Shown one piece after another: positions 18,469 through 27,826 of a DNA stretch of 64,000 nucleotides. The position numbers and the translations under genes are program-made. Position 1 is the first letter of the stretch, and each line of letters begins with the position of its first letter. Below the pieces are notes generated by a model that worked only from the letters and a program-made list of their open reading frames with translations, was not told the DNA's origin and searched no databases. The stretch comes from Actinotalea lenta (GTDB lineage Bacteria > Actinomycetota > Actinomycetes > Actinomycetales > Cellulomonadaceae), in the NCBI RefSeq assembly GCF_030586465.1, contig NZ_JAUQYP010000001.1, forward strand, positions 2,817,946-2,881,945. Direction: 5' to 3'.

Positions 18469-18840
18469 TCAGGGGGTTCGGATCGCGGTGTCGAGGTCCA
18501 GGGCCGGTCGATCTCGTTCCTGCCCGCTGGTGCGCGTGGGTAGCGCATCCAGCAGCACCGGTGATGCATGACGTCGTGCGCGTTCGAGTGCTCGCCTCGC
18601 AACGTCCTGGTCGTCGCCGACGGCGATCTGCACCATCGTGGCGGCGAACACGGCTGCGCGCAGGATGTGGCCAGGGCCTCCAGCGCGCCCGCGGCCGCGT
18701 ACCGAGCGTCGACCCGCGGCCCATCGAGCCTGAGCGCGACGCCGTCCTGATGCCACGCACCCCATCCCCCCGCCGACGTCCGTTCGAGAGTCAGCCCGCG
18801 GCTGCGGTGCGGTGCGCGCCGCCGGACCGAGGCCTGGCGT
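18469..18840 (-). pseudogene. Frameshifted remnant of an unrecognised gene
   Basis: Two minus-strand frames with strong GC3 bias abut near 18665-18680. The upstream part reads LTLERTSAGGWGAWHQDGV, then ALRLDGPRVDARYAAAGALEALA; after a one-frame shift the reading continues ILRAAVFAATMVQIAVGDDQD and VARRALERARRHASPVLLDAL to a stop at 18469. Joined, they would give a plausible globular protein of about 120 residues. Neither half has a convincing start or ribosome binding site. I do not recognise the family. The alternative is that both are chance frames. Confidence 0.35.
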
Positions 18841-18844
18841 CCCG

Positions 18845-19498
18845 TCAGTCCCGCGCCTGCCAGGTGCACACGCACGCCTCGTTGCCCTCCGGGTCCGCCA
18901 GCACCCAGAACGCCGGCGCACGCGCGTCGCTGACTACCCGTCCCCCGGCGCCGAGCGCCGCGGCCACCCGGGCCTCGGCGCGATCGTGCGGCACGGAGAC
19001 GTCCAGGTGGATCCGGTTGCGCTGCGGCCGGGGTGCGTCCATCTGCTGGAACCAGACCGCAGGGCCGAGACCGGCCGGATCCACGAGGGCCGGACCACCG
19101 CCCGACGGGTCGTCCGCGTACCCGAGCACCGCGCGCCAGAACGGCAGCACCTCGGAGATGTCCAGGGCGTCGATCGCCACCTCGAGCGCCTGCGGGGCGC
19201 CTGGATCGGCGCTCAGCGCGAGCTCGTCGAGCACCGCCGACACGCGCCGCGCCAGCTCGACGTCCCGCTCCGTCAGACCACCGACGTCGTGCGAGACGAC
19301 GGACAGGTGGACCCGGGGGTAGGTCAGATCCACGTCGGGGTGGTGACCGAGCTCCTCGGCGACCTCGGTCACCCGCGCGACGAGCTCCGCGCCACGGGCG
19401 AACGAACCGGTCTGCACCACGGTGTGCAGGCGGCCCAGCACCACGCGCCAGTGGCGGGGGTCGACAGACTCGGTCACTCCGGCGTCGGTGAGCGTCAT
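18845..19498 (-). CDS. Pterin-4a-carbinolamine dehydratase/glyoxalase-like fusion protein
   Basis: 217 residues in two parts. Residues about 15-95 match pterin-4a-carbinolamine dehydratase: WRVVLGRLHTVVQTGSFARG, then EELGHHPDVDLTYPRVHLSV with the paired histidines and the acidic residue of the active site. Residues about 105-215 form a vicinal-oxygen-chelate (Glyoxalase_6-type) domain ending FWVLADPEGNEACVC. Dehydratase domains recycle oxidised pterin cofactor, but in bacteria without aromatic hydroxylases they may act elsewhere. The fused VOC domain has no visible full set of metal ligands, so its chemistry is open. No strong ribosome binding site was seen at ATG 19498. Confidence 0.8.
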   Translation of the reverse strand: MTLTDAGVTESVDPRHWRVVLGRLHTVVQTGSFARGAELVARVTEVAEELGHHPDVDLTYPRVHLSVVSHDVGGLTERDVELARRVSAVLDELALSADPGAPQALEVAIDALDISEVLPFWRAVLGYADDPSGGGPALVDPAGLGPAVWFQQMDAPRPQRNRIHLDVSVPHDRAEARVAAALGAGGRVVSDARAPAFWVLADPEGNEACVCTWQARD

Positions 19499-19562
19499 GG
19501 CCCCAGGCTCGCATCCGGCGGCGGTGGCCGCGCGGCCACCGGGCGCACCCGGCCGCTCGCGA

Positions 19563-20501
19563 TCAGGCGTCCGGCCCGCGCACGACGTTGATCGGGGGGC
19601 GACCTGCGGCCAGCTCGGTGAGCTGCCGGCGCATCAGGGCCGCGAACCGCGGGTGGGTCGCATCCGTGTAGCCCCCCACGTGCGGCGTCACGACCAGGTT
19701 CGGCGCGTCCCACAACGGGTGGTCGGACGGCAGCGGCTCGGGGTCGGTCACGTCCAGTGCGGCTCGCAGCCGACCCGAGGTCAGCTCGGCGAGCAGGGCT
19801 TCCGTGTCCACCACCTTGCCCCGCGCCATGTTGACCAGCAGGGCGCCGTCCGGCAGAGCAGCCAGGAACGCCGCGTCCACCAGGTGCTCGGTGTCGGTGG
19901 TCAGCGGCACCATCACCACCACGGCGTCGACCGTCGGCAGCAGCGCGGGGAGCTCGCTGAGGGCGTGCACCGGCCGGCCGTCCTCGGTTCGGGCGCGGGT
20001 GGCCACCGGGACCACCTCGACCTCGAGCGCGTCCAGCCGGCGCGCGATCGCCGAACCGATCGACCCGTAGCCGAGCACCATGACCCGGCGGTCGGCCAAC
20101 GAGGGGCGGTGCACAGGCGCCCACCGGTGCGCCGCCATGTCCCGCACAGCGTCCGCGATGCCGCGCTGCTGCGCCAGCAGCAGGCCGATCGCGAGCTCGG
20201 CAGTACCGGCGTCGTGGACACCCTTGCCGTTGCACAGCGTCACGTGCGGAGGCACGAGGTCCAGGGCGTACTCGAAGCCAGCACTGGGCAGCTGGACCAC
20301 GCTGAGCCGCGGCAGGTCCGCGAGCAGCCGGAAGCCCTCGGGCCGGACGAAGTAGTGCGGCACCACCACGACGTCGACCTCCGTGGCCACCTCGGGCGGC
20401 AGCGGCGCGCGCATGTCCCAGGACACCAGCCGCACACCGTCGACCGGGTCGTCGGTCAGCGGGTCGAGGAGCTCGGGGTGCGCGACGGTGGCGGTGATCA
20501 T
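19563..20501 (-). CDS. D-isomer-specific 2-hydroxyacid dehydrogenase
   Basis: 312 residues. The NAD-binding domain starts near residue 100 and contains RRVMVLGYGSIGSAIARRL. The catalytic arginine is in LVNMARGKVVDTEAL, the glutamate in the DVTDPEPLPSDHPL region and the histidine in VVTPHVGGYTDA. The overall form resembles the GhrA/phosphonate-dehydrogenase-like branch, so glyoxylate, hydroxypyruvate or another 2-oxo acid could be the substrate. It lies 20 nt after the GNAT gene on the same strand. CAGGAT is 6 nt ahead of ATG 20501, a weaker form of the leaderless signature seen elsewhere. Confidence 0.85.
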   Translation of the reverse strand: MITATVAHPELLDPLTDDPVDGVRLVSWDMRAPLPPEVATEVDVVVVPHYFVRPEGFRLLADLPRLSVVQLPSAGFEYALDLVPPHVTLCNGKGVHDAGTAELAIGLLLAQQRGIADAVRDMAAHRWAPVHRPSLADRRVMVLGYGSIGSAIARRLDALEVEVVPVATRARTEDGRPVHALSELPALLPTVDAVVVMVPLTTDTEHLVDAAFLAALPDGALLVNMARGKVVDTEALLAELTSGRLRAALDVTDPEPLPSDHPLWDAPNLVVTPHVGGYTDATHPRFAALMRRQLTELAAGRPPINVVRGPDA

Positions 20502-20520
20502 GCGGCCATCCTGGCACCCG

Positions 20521-21072
20521 TCACTGCTCGCGCGAACGCCAGTCGTCCTCCAGCACGGCCATCACGATGACGTCGCACCAGTGCTCGCCGTCCAGGTGCG
20601 CCTCGCGCAGCCGGCCCTCGACCACGAACCCGAGGCTCTCGTAGAGCGCGTAGGCGCGCGGGTTGATGCTCAGCACCTCGAGCGAGACACGGTGCAGCGC
20701 GAGCCCACCCTCGTCGAAGGCGTGGTCCAGCACCAGCTGGATCGCCTCACCGCCGAAGCCCCGCCCCCGCTGCCCGGGTCGCAGCGCGAGGCGCAGGTTC
20801 GCGTTGCGCGAGTGCCGGTCGATGTCGTTCAGGACGATCTCACCGAGGTACTCGTCGGATCCGTGCGTGATCGCCCAGTCCGCACGACCGTCCCGCCCGG
20901 CGACCGTGGCCGCCCACTCCTCGACCTGCTCACGCGTGAAGACCTGCGTCGTGCCGGTCTGGCGGGTGCCCTCCGGGTCGTCGGAGACCATCTCCCACAT
21001 CCCGGCGGCGTCGTCAGCACGGATCGGACGCAGCGTCACCATCTCGCCGCGCAGCGTCGGCATCCCCTCCAT
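20521..21072 (-). CDS. GNAT-family N-acetyltransferase (RimJ/RimL-like)
   Basis: 183 residues. The fold is recognised from LRPIRADDAAGMWEM at the N-terminus, LRLALRPGQRGRGFGGEAIQ (the acetyl-CoA pyrophosphate loop) and the terminal SINPRAYALYESLGFVVEGR. This is the form of the RimJ/RimL-like group that acetylates protein N-termini or small amines; the target is not predictable. ATG 21072 is preferred over longer upstream frames. It follows gatB by 16 nt, so it is probably the fourth gene of the gatCAB operon. Confidence 0.85.
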   Translation of the reverse strand: MEGMPTLRGEMVTLRPIRADDAAGMWEMVSDDPEGTRQTGTTQVFTREQVEEWAATVAGRDGRADWAITHGSDEYLGEIVLNDIDRHSRNANLRLALRPGQRGRGFGGEAIQLVLDHAFDEGGLALHRVSLEVLSINPRAYALYESLGFVVEGRLREAHLDGEHWCDVIVMAVLEDDWRSREQ

Positions 21073-21088
21073 GACGGATCCGCCTCGC

Positions 21089-22597
21089 TCAGCCCTGCTC
21101 GACGCGCTGCAGGACGATCTCGCGTACACGCCCCGCGTCGGCCTGTCCCCGGGTCGCCTTCATCACCGCGCCGATGATCGCGCCCACCGGCCCCAGGTTG
21201 CCCGACCGGATCTTGGCGACCACGTCCGGCTGTGCGGCCAGGGCGGCGTCCACCGCGGTCTCGAGCGCCCCGTCGTCCGAGACGACCTCCAGCCCACGCG
21301 CGGTGACGACCTCCTCCGGCGACCCCTCCCCCGCGAGCACGCCCGCCAGCACCTGCCGTGCGAGCTTGTCGTTGAGACGGCCCGCGTCGACCAGCCCTTG
21401 GAGCTCGGCGATCTGGGCGGGGGTGATGGCCAACGACTCCAGGTCGACCTCGTCCGCCTTGGCCGTACGGGCCAGCTCGCCCATCCACCACTTGCGCGCG
21501 GCAGCCGGCGACGCGCCGGCCTCGACGGTCGCCTCGATGAGCTCGACCGCGCCCGCGTTGACCACGTCGCGCATCTCCGGGTCCGTGAAGCCCCACCCCT
21601 GCTGGAGGCGGCGCCGACGGACGGCCGGCACCTCCGGGAGCGTGGTGCGCAGCTCCTCGACCCACTCCCGGCTCGGAGCGACCGGCACGAGATCGGGCTC
21701 GGGAAAGTACCGGTAGTCCTCGGCGTCGGACTTGATCCGGCCCGAGGACGTGGTGCCCGAGTCCTCGTGGAAGTGCCGGGTCTCCTGGACCACGGTCGCA
21801 CCGGAGTCCAGCACCGCAGCCTGGCGGGCGATCTCGAACCGCACGGCGCGCTCCACCGAACGGAACGAGTTGACGTTCTTGGTCTCCGTCCGGGTGCCCA
21901 GCGGGGCGTCCGGGGACGGACGCAGCGAGACGTTGACGTCCGCCCGCACGTTGCCACGCTCCATGCGCGCCTCGGAGACGCCGAGCGCGCGGAACAGGTC
22001 CCGCAGGTGACGCACGTAGGTGGCGGCGACCTCCGGGGCGCGCGCCCCGACACCCGTGATCGGCTTGGTGACGATCTCCACCAGGGGAACGCCGGCGCGG
22101 TTGTAGTCGACCAGGGAGTACTCGGCTCCGTGGATGCGGCCACCCGCCCCGCCGACGTGCGTGTTCTTACCCGCGTCCTCCTCCATGTGCGCGCGCTCGA
22201 TCTCGACCCGCACCGGCGTGCCGTCCTCGAGCTCGAGCTCGACGTAGCCGTCGAACGCGATGGGTTCGTCGTACTGCGACGTCTGGAAGTTCTTCGGGAC
22301 GTCCGGGTAGAAGTAGTTCTTGCGCGCGAAGCGGCACAGCTCGGCGATCTCGCAGTTCAGCGCGAGCCCGATGCGGATCGCCGACTCCACCGCCTTGCCG
22401 TTCAGCGCCGGGAGCACCCCGGGCAGGCCCAGCGAGACCGGCGTGACCTGGGAGTTGGGCTCCGCGCCGAACTCAGTGGGCGCGCCGTCGAACATCTTCG
22501 ACGCGGTGCCGAGCTCGACGTGCACCTCGATCCCGATCACCGGGTCGTAGCGGCGTACCGCCTCGTCGAACGGGACCAGGTCGGTCGTCACGGTCAT
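21089..22597 (-). CDS. gatB: Asp-tRNA(Asn)/Glu-tRNA(Gln) amidotransferase subunit B
   Basis: Subunit B binds the mischarged tRNA and carries the kinase-like site that activates the side-chain carboxylate. The 502 residues show [20 protein letters not shown] at the start, the [15 protein letters not shown] and [20 protein letters not shown] blocks, and a C-terminal YqeY-like tail ([19 protein letters not shown]). The ATG overlaps the gatA stop by 4 nt (ATGA), indicating coupled translation. Presence of gatCAB implies indirect Gln-tRNA or Asn-tRNA synthesis, as in most actinobacteria. Confidence 0.96.
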   Translation of the reverse strand: MTVTTDLVPFDEAVRRYDPVIGIEVHVELGTASKMFDGAPTEFGAEPNSQVTPVSLGLPGVLPALNGKAVESAIRIGLALNCEIAELCRFARKNYFYPDVPKNFQTSQYDEPIAFDGYVELELEDGTPVRVEIERAHMEEDAGKNTHVGGAGGRIHGAEYSLVDYNRAGVPLVEIVTKPITGVGARAPEVAATYVRHLRDLFRALGVSEARMERGNVRADVNVSLRPSPDAPLGTRTETKNVNSFRSVERAVRFEIARQAAVLDSGATVVQETRHFHEDSGTTSSGRIKSDAEDYRYFPEPDLVPVAPSREWVEELRTTLPEVPAVRRRRLQQGWGFTDPEMRDVVNAGAVELIEATVEAGASPAAARKWWMGELARTAKADEVDLESLAITPAQIAELQGLVDAGRLNDKLARQVLAGVLAGEGSPEEVVTARGLEVVSDDGALETAVDAALAAQPDVVAKIRSGNLGPVGAIIGAVMKATRGQADAGRVREIVLQRVEQG

Positions 22598-24120
22598 CGG
22601 GCGCTCCCCTCCGTGGTCAGCTCGGGCGCTCGAGCCAGCAGCGGACCACCCCAGGAGGCCTCCAGCAGAGCCTCCAGCGCGGCGCCCACCCGGTAGACGC
22701 GGTCGTCGGCGCGGGCCGGGGCGAGGACCTGGAAGCCCACGGGCAGCCCGTCGTCGGACAGGCCGGACGGCACCGACAGGCCGGGAACGCCGGCCAGGTT
22801 CGCCGGGATGGTGGCCACGTCGTTGAGGTACATCGCCAACGGGTCGTCGAGCTTCTCCCCGAGCTTGAAAGCCGTGGTCGGTGTGGTCGGCGACACCAGG
22901 ACGTCCACCTGGTCGAACGCGGCTGCGAAGTCGCGCTGGATGAGCGTCCGGACCTTCTGCGCACTGCCGTAGTAGGCGTCGTAGTAGCCGGCCGACAGGG
23001 CGTAGGTGCCCAGGATGATCCGGCGCTTGACCTCGTCACCGAACCCGGCCCCGCGGGTGGCGGCCATCACGCGCTCGGCCGTGGGGGGGCCGTCCTGCGG
23101 GACCACGCGCAGACCGAACCGCATGCCGTCGAACTTGGCCAGGTTGGACGACGCCTCGCTGGGCAGGATCAGGTAGTAGGCGGCGAGGGCGTAGCCGAAG
23201 TGCGGGCAGGAGACCTCGGTGACCTGGGCGCCCGCGCCACGCAGCACGTCGAGCGCCTCGTCGAACCTCGCGCGCACCCCGGGCTGGTAGCCCTCGCCGT
23301 TCAGCTCGGTCACCACGCCGATGCGCACGCCGCTCAGGTCCCCGGTCAGGCCCTGCCGCGCCGCGGCGACGAGCGGCGGGACGGGCTCGGGCAGCGACGT
23401 CGCGTCGCGCGGGTCGTGACCACCGATCAGCTCGTGCAGCAGGGCGGCGTCCAGCACGCTCCGGGTCACCGGGCCCGCCTGGTCCAGCGACGACGCGAGG
23501 GCGATCAGGCCGTACCGCGACACCGACCCGTAGGTGGGCTTCACGCCGACCGTGCCGGTCACGGCAGCGGGCTGGCGGATCGATCCTCCGGTGTCCGTCC
23601 CGATCGCCAGGGGGGCTTCGTAGGCTCCGACGGCGGCGGCGCTGCCACCGCCGGAGCCGCCCGGGATGCGTGTCAGGTCCCAGGGGTTGTGGGTGTCGCC
23701 GTAGGCGGAGTGCTCCGTGGAGGAACCCATGGCGAACTCGTCCATGTTGGTCTTGCCGAGGATCGGCAGCCGCGCTGCCTTGAGCCGGCTCACCAGGGTC
23801 GCGTCGTACGGCGGCACCCAGCCCTGCAGGATCCTCGACCCCGCGGTGGTGGGAGTCCCCTCGGTGACCACCACGTCCTTGACCGCGACGGGCACGCCGG
23901 CCAGCGGGTGCAGGTCCTCCCCCGCGGCACGGCGCCGGTCGACGTCGCGCGCCGTGGCGAGCGCCTCCTCGTCGGAGACGTGCAGGAAGGCGTGCACCGG
24001 GCCGTCGACCGCGGCGATCCGGTCCAGGTGCGCCTGGGTCACCTCGACGCTGCTCACCTCGCCGGCCGCGAGGGCGCGCGCCAGCTCGGCCGCCGTCCGG
24101 CGGGTCAGGTCCTCGCTCAC
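22594..24120 (-). CDS. gatA: Asp-tRNA(Asn)/Glu-tRNA(Gln) amidotransferase subunit A
   Basis: Amidase-signature subunit that frees ammonia from glutamine. The Ser-cisSer-Lys triad is visible: lysine in [14 protein letters not shown], serine in [13 protein letters not shown] and the nucleophile region [16 protein letters not shown]-type block near residue 170. The 508-residue length is normal. It starts with GTG whose first bases overlap the gatC stop by 4 nt (GTGA) and ends overlapping gatB by 4 nt. Confidence 0.96.
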   Translation of the reverse strand: MSEDLTRRTAAELARALAAGEVSSVEVTQAHLDRIAAVDGPVHAFLHVSDEEALATARDVDRRRAAGEDLHPLAGVPVAVKDVVVTEGTPTTAGSRILQGWVPPYDATLVSRLKAARLPILGKTNMDEFAMGSSTEHSAYGDTHNPWDLTRIPGGSGGGSAAAVGAYEAPLAIGTDTGGSIRQPAAVTGTVGVKPTYGSVSRYGLIALASSLDQAGPVTRSVLDAALLHELIGGHDPRDATSLPEPVPPLVAAARQGLTGDLSGVRIGVVTELNGEGYQPGVRARFDEALDVLRGAGAQVTEVSCPHFGYALAAYYLILPSEASSNLAKFDGMRFGLRVVPQDGPPTAERVMAATRGAGFGDEVKRRIILGTYALSAGYYDAYYGSAQKVRTLIQRDFAAAFDQVDVLVSPTTPTTAFKLGEKLDDPLAMYLNDVATIPANLAGVPGLSVPSGLSDDGLPVGFQVLAPARADDRVYRVGAALEALLEASWGGPLLARAPELTTEGSAR

Positions 24121-24416
24121 GCGTCCTCCCCCAGGATCTGCGGGACGGCGAACCTGCCGTCCTGCGCCTCGGGGGCACCCGACAGGGCCTGCGCCACGCT
24201 CAGGGGCGCCTCCACGACGTCCGCGCGGAACACGTTGGTCATCGGGATCGGATGACTCGTGGCCGGGACGTCGGCGGTGGCGACCTCCTGGACGCGGGCC
24301 ACGGACTCGACGATCACGTCGAGCTCGCCGGCCAGCCGGGTCAGCTCGGTCTCGGTGAGGTCGATGCGGGCCAGGCCGGCCAGGCGCGCGACCTCCTCGC
24401 GGGAGATGGTGGACAT
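24117..24416 (-). CDS. gatC: Asp-tRNA(Asn)/Glu-tRNA(Gln) amidotransferase subunit C
   Basis: 99 residues, the small stabilising subunit that wraps the GatA-GatB interface. It opens [20 protein letters not shown] and ends with the usual Pro-containing tail [18 protein letters not shown] 24416 is taken over the longer open frame because TAGACT (24429-24424) is 7 nt ahead, giving a probable leaderless start, and because the N-terminus then matches the family. First gene of gatC-gatA-gatB-GNAT. Confidence 0.94.
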   Translation of the reverse strand: MSTISREEVARLAGLARIDLTETELTRLAGELDVIVESVARVQEVATADVPATSHPIPMTNVFRADVVEAPLSVAQALSGAPEAQDGRFAVPQILGEDA

Positions 24417-24574
24417 GCCCGCGAGTCTACGCAGCGACGCCGGGGGCGCCGACCGCCGCGTGCCGCCGGCCGCCCCCGTGCCGCCCGCACGGGACCAAGG
24501 GCCGCGGCGGGACGGGCACGTCGCGGTGCAGCGTGGACCGCGTGGCACAGGGCGCTCTCCCCTACGGTCCGGTG

Positions 24575-25240
24575 ATGACCCGAATGCTCGAGCCGATGCG
24601 CCGAGGTTTCCTCGTCGTCAACAAGCGGGTGACCGTGCCCCTGCTGCGTCGCGGCCTCGGTCCGCTGCTGGTCACGCCGGCGACCGGCTCGATGCTCGTG
24701 CTGCGGACCACCGGGCGGCGCTCCGGGCTGCCCCGCGACGCGCCGCTGGGCTATGCGGTGCACCGTGGACGCGTGGTCGTCGTGGCCGGGTACGGGCGCA
24801 GGGCGCACTGGTTCGCGAACGCGCTCGCGGACCCGCACGTCGAGGTCTTGCTGCCGGGCGCACGGTTCGCGGGCCTCGCCGAGGAGCTGACCGACCCGGC
24901 GCAACGGCGCGAGGCGTTCGTCGCGGCCGTGCGCGCCATGGGCGTGGTCGGTGCGGCGACGCTGGGCGACGTGCGTCGCGCCTCGCCCGAGCGGCTCGAC
25001 GATCTCGCTGCCGCGTTCCCGGTGCTGGCCATCACGCCGATGGAGCTCCTGGACGGCCCGTACGACCCGGGCGGCGTCGGGGCGTGGTGGAGCACGGCCG
25101 CCTGGGCGGGCGCTGGCCTTACGGTCGCACTCCTTCTGCGGGCCCTCCTCGGGACGGCCGGCCGAGGGCCCAGGTCCGCCGGTGCCGGTTCGGGCAAGGA
25201 CCGGCCGACAGGAGCGGGTGCTTCGGCGCCGACCGCCTGA
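24575..25240 (+). CDS. Nitroreductase-family deazaflavin (F420)-dependent oxidoreductase-like protein
   Basis: 221 residues. The core LVLRTTGRRSGLPRDAPLGY, then RVVVVAGYGRRAHWFANALA and DPHVEVLLPGARF is the split-barrel signature of the Ddn-like F420H2-dependent reductases of Actinobacteria. Such proteins reduce quinones, nitroimidazoles or other acceptors; the natural acceptor here is unknown. ATG 24575 follows TACGGT (24563-24568) by exactly 6 nt. A hydrophobic stretch AAWAGAGLTVALLLRALLG near residue 180 and a low-complexity tail follow the core and are unusual; the tail runs into the start of a truncated HNH gene in another frame, so the C-terminus may be a recombination product. Confidence 0.8.
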   Translation: MTRMLEPMRRGFLVVNKRVTVPLLRRGLGPLLVTPATGSMLVLRTTGRRSGLPRDAPLGYAVHRGRVVVVAGYGRRAHWFANALADPHVEVLLPGARFAGLAEELTDPAQRREAFVAAVRAMGVVGAATLGDVRRASPERLDDLAAAFPVLAITPMELLDGPYDPGGVGAWWSTAAWAGAGLTVALLLRALLGTAGRGPRSAGAGSGKDRPTGAGASAPTA

Positions 25241-26018
25241 CGCGGCCGCGGTGATGGGCGCGCTGGACGGTGCCGCGTCGATGCCAGGGGGTGACGAACG
25301 CACCGCCGACCAGCGACGCGCCGACGCGCTGACCGCCATGGCGCGCGGCGTGCTGGACTCGGGCGTGGGCCCGGACGGCACGCCGCTGCCCGTGGTCCAG
25401 CACCGCCGCCCCCACCTGCAGGTCACGGTCGAGGCGCGCGGCCCGGGGTCCACCCGCGGGCCGGACGGTCTCGAGACGAGCCCCGGCCCGAGCGTCGGTG
25501 ACGTCCCAGACACGGGTCTCGGCCCGCTGGGAGGCGTCGCACAGCTCGCGGGGTACGGGCCGGTTCCGATCAGCGCTGTCGCCGACCTGGTCGAGGACGC
25601 AGGCTCGACCGCGGTGCCCGTACCCGTGGACCGGGCCGGCGTGCCCGTGATCGACGTCCCGGGCACCGACGCCTATCGGCCTAGCGCCGAGCTGGCTCGC
25701 GCCGTGGTGGCACGGGACCGGACCTGCCGGTTCCCGGGCTGCCGGGTGCCCGCGTGGCGCTGCGACATCGACCACATCAGACCCTTCGACCCGGACCGGC
25801 CCGCACGGTGGCAGACCATCGAGGAGAACCTCCAGGCGCTGTGCCGCCACCACCACCGGCTCAAGACGCACGGCGGCTGGTACGCCTCCCGCGACCCGGT
25901 CAGCGGCGCCACACTGTGGCGCTCCCCCCTCGGACAGGTCCGCACCGTCAGCCCGGAACCCGCGATCCCAGGGAGCCGGCCACCCTTCGGGGCGTCCGTC
26001 TGCTCCCGCCGGGAGTAG
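25190..26018 (+). pseudogene. 5'-truncated DUF222/HNH endonuclease gene
   Basis: The frame covers only the C-terminal half of a DUF222-HNH (13E12-repeat-like) protein: MGALDGAASMPGGDERTADQ RRADAL, the linker, then the nuclease part CRFPGCRVPAWRCDIDH, with IEENLQALCRHHHRLKTHGG and the terminal GATLWRSPLGQ. The HNH residues themselves are present. The roughly 200-residue N-terminal domain is missing, and the frame continues upstream only into the out-of-frame end of the deazaflavin-reductase gene. No start codon with a ribosome binding site is seen. From here to 26174 there is no other gene; two 13-bp direct repeats (26088-26113) are the only structure. Confidence 0.7.
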
Positions 26019-26174
26019 CCGCAGAAGCGCTGCCCCCACCTCAGCCGCGACACCGTGTGACCGCGCTCGGCGTGCCGCAGTCGACGAGTGCAGTCGGCGT
26101 GTGCAGTCGGTGTGCCCGCAAGCGGCCGGAGACGTTCCGGGGGCCAGTGCACCTGGACCGACGCGGCGCGACAC

Positions 26175-26603
26175 CTAGACCGGCGCGGTCGCGCGCTGCA
26201 CCAGCTCCAGCAGGGCCGAGCCGTAGGCGTCGGCGGCGGTGACCGCACGGTGCTCCCGCAGCGAGCCGTCCGGTTCCCTGGTCGCGACCACCCAGTCGCC
26301 GCCGGGTTCTCGCTGCAGAGCGACGAACGTCGCGCCGAGCAGCTCGCGCAGCTGGTCCTCGCGCGGCAGCCACAACACGTCCTCCTGGGCCACCGAGTCC
26401 AGCGCCCACTCCGTGGTGCCGTTGAAGCCCAGGATCGTGCCCGTCGGGTAGTGGTGCGCCTCGATCGTCATCTCGGACAGGGTGAACACCTGCCCGGACA
26501 GGGCAGGCTGCGGGATGACGAACCGGTCGCCGGCGGCCGGGGCCCAGCGCAGCCCCGCGTCGCGCAGTGCGGCGGCGAGGCCCTCGGAGATCAACGTGCC
26601 CAT
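26175..26603 (-). CDS. Conserved actinobacterial hypothetical protein
   Basis: 142 residues with even codon bias and no membrane segment. It begins MGTLISEGLAAALRDAGLRW and contains the recognisable blocks IEAHHYPTGTILGFNGTTEW and WLPREDQLRELLGATF. I recall close relatives across high-GC Actinobacteria; some database entries call them pilus assembly protein CpaE, but nothing in the sequence (no P-loop, no receiver domain) supports that. TGACACT and GGAG lie just before ATG 26603. Function unknown. Confidence 0.78.
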   Translation of the reverse strand: MGTLISEGLAAALRDAGLRWAPAAGDRFVIPQPALSGQVFTLSEMTIEAHHYPTGTILGFNGTTEWALDSVAQEDVLWLPREDQLRELLGATFVALQREPGGDWVVATREPDGSLREHRAVTAADAYGSALLELVQRATAPV

Positions 26604-26729
26604 GCTCCAGTGTCACCCGTGAACGCCCCACCGTCAGGTCGGGACGCGCCACCGTCAGCCGGTGCCTTCCCCGGGGCGCTCCAGGCGCGTGGGCCAGAGC
26701 ACCGCGACCCAGAGGGCACCGCGATCAAT

Positions 26730-26780
26730 AGAGCCCTGCCAGCCAGAGAGCCCTGCCAGCCAGAGAGCCCTGCGACCCAG
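26730..26780. repeat. 17-bp tandem repeat, three units
   Basis: agagccctgccagccag occurs at 26730-26746 and 26747-26763, and a copy with three changes at 26764-26780. The array lies in the gap downstream of the sugar-operon isomerase gene and directly beside a GC-rich hairpin. Confidence 0.85.
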
Positions 26781-26785
26781 AGAAC

Positions 26786-26814
26786 GGGGCGCCCCGCACT
26801 GCCCGGGGCGCCCC
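26786..26814 (-). terminator. GC-rich hairpin downstream of the sugar operon
   Basis: ggggcgccccg (26786-26796) and cggggcgcccc (26804-26814) are exact complements with a 7-nt loop. It starts 7 nt beyond the stop codon of the last operon gene (26822). There is no T-run, as is common for actinobacterial terminators, so the call rests on position and stem strength. Confidence 0.6.
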
Positions 26815-26821
26815 GACCGGC

Positions 26822-27826
26822 TCAGTGGCTCGCGAAGGCCGCGTCGAAAGCTGCGCTCGGCGGGTCGAACGCGAGTCGGCGGACGAACTCCAGCGCCTCC
26901 GGGGCACCGATCAGCCGGTCCATGCCGGCGTCCTCCCACTCCACGGAGATCGGGCCGTCGTAGCCGATCGTGTTGAGCATCCGGAACGAGTCCTCCCACG
27001 GGACGTCACCGTGCCCGGTGGAGACGAAGTCCCAGCCGCGCCGCGGGTCCGCCCACGGCAGGTGGGAGGCGAGCCGGCCGTTGCGCCCGTTGCCGACCCG
27101 GCGCTTCGCGTCCTTGCAGTCGACGTGGTAGATCCGGTCCCGGAAGTCCCACATGAAGCCCACCGGGTCGAGGTCCTGCCACACGAAGTGACTCGGGTCC
27201 CAGTTCAGCCCGAAGGACTCACGGTGCCCGATCGCCTCCAGCGTGCGCACGGTCGTCCAGTAGTCGTAGGCGATCTCGCTGGGGTGGACCTCGTGCGCGA
27301 AGCGCACACCCACCTCGTCGAAGACGTCGAGGATCGGGTTCCACCGAGCCGCGAAGTCCGCATAACCCGCCTCGACGAGCTCGGCCGAGACCGGTGGGAA
27401 CATCGCCACGTACTTCCAGATGGCCGACCCGGTGAACCCGACCACGGTCTGGACCCCGAGCCGGGCGGCGGTGCGAGCGGTCCGCTTCATCTCCTCGGCG
27501 GCCCGCTGCCGGACACCTTCGGGGTCGCCGTCGCCCCAGACGACGTCGGGCAGCATGTCGCGGTGACGTTGGTCGATCGGGTCGTCGCAGACGGCTTGGC
27601 CCTTGAGATGGTTGGAGATCGCCCACACCTTGAGCCCGTACCGGTCGAGCACGTCGAGCTTCGCCTGGATGTAGTCGTCGTCCTCCGAGCCCTGCCAGGG
27701 ATCGAGGTGGTCACCCCAGCAGGCGATCTCGAGGCCGTCGTAACCCCATTCCGACGCGAGGCGCGCGACCTCCTCGAACGGCAGGTCGGCCCACTGGCCG
27801 GTGAACAGCGTGACGGGGCGGGTCAT
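26822..27826 (-). CDS. Sugar phosphate isomerase/epimerase (AP endonuclease family 2 fold)
   Basis: 334 residues with a TIM-barrel of the IolE/IolI type. Metal-ligand positions are visible in [41 protein letters not shown] and the final [10 protein letters not shown], with HVDCKD between. It should isomerise or epimerise a sugar or polyol intermediate. ATG 27826 has AGGAGGAG 5 nt ahead and overlaps the preceding dehydrogenase stop by 4 nt. The pair dehydrogenase plus isomerase, behind an ABC importer, is the usual layout for catabolism of inositol-like or uncommon sugars. Confidence 0.9.
   Translation of the reverse strand: MTRPVTLFTGQWADLPFEEVARLASEWGYDGLEIACWGDHLDPWQGSEDDDYIQAKLDVLDRYGLKVWAISNHLKGQAVCDDPIDQRHRDMLPDVVWGDGDPEGVRQRAAEEMKRTARTAARLGVQTVVGFTGSAIWKYVAMFPPVSAELVEAGYADFAARWNPILDVFDEVGVRFAHEVHPSEIAYDYWTTVRTLEAIGHRESFGLNWDPSHFVWQDLDPVGFMWDFRDRIYHVDCKDAKRRVGNGRNGRLASHLPWADPRRGWDFVSTGHGDVPWEDSFRMLNTIGYDGPISVEWEDAGMDRLIGAPEALEFVRRLAFDPPSAAFDAAFASH

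Noticed and set aside
26175-26603. Pilus assembly protein CpaE annotation
   Set aside because: No P-loop or receiver domain is visible in the 142 residues; kept as hypothetical.
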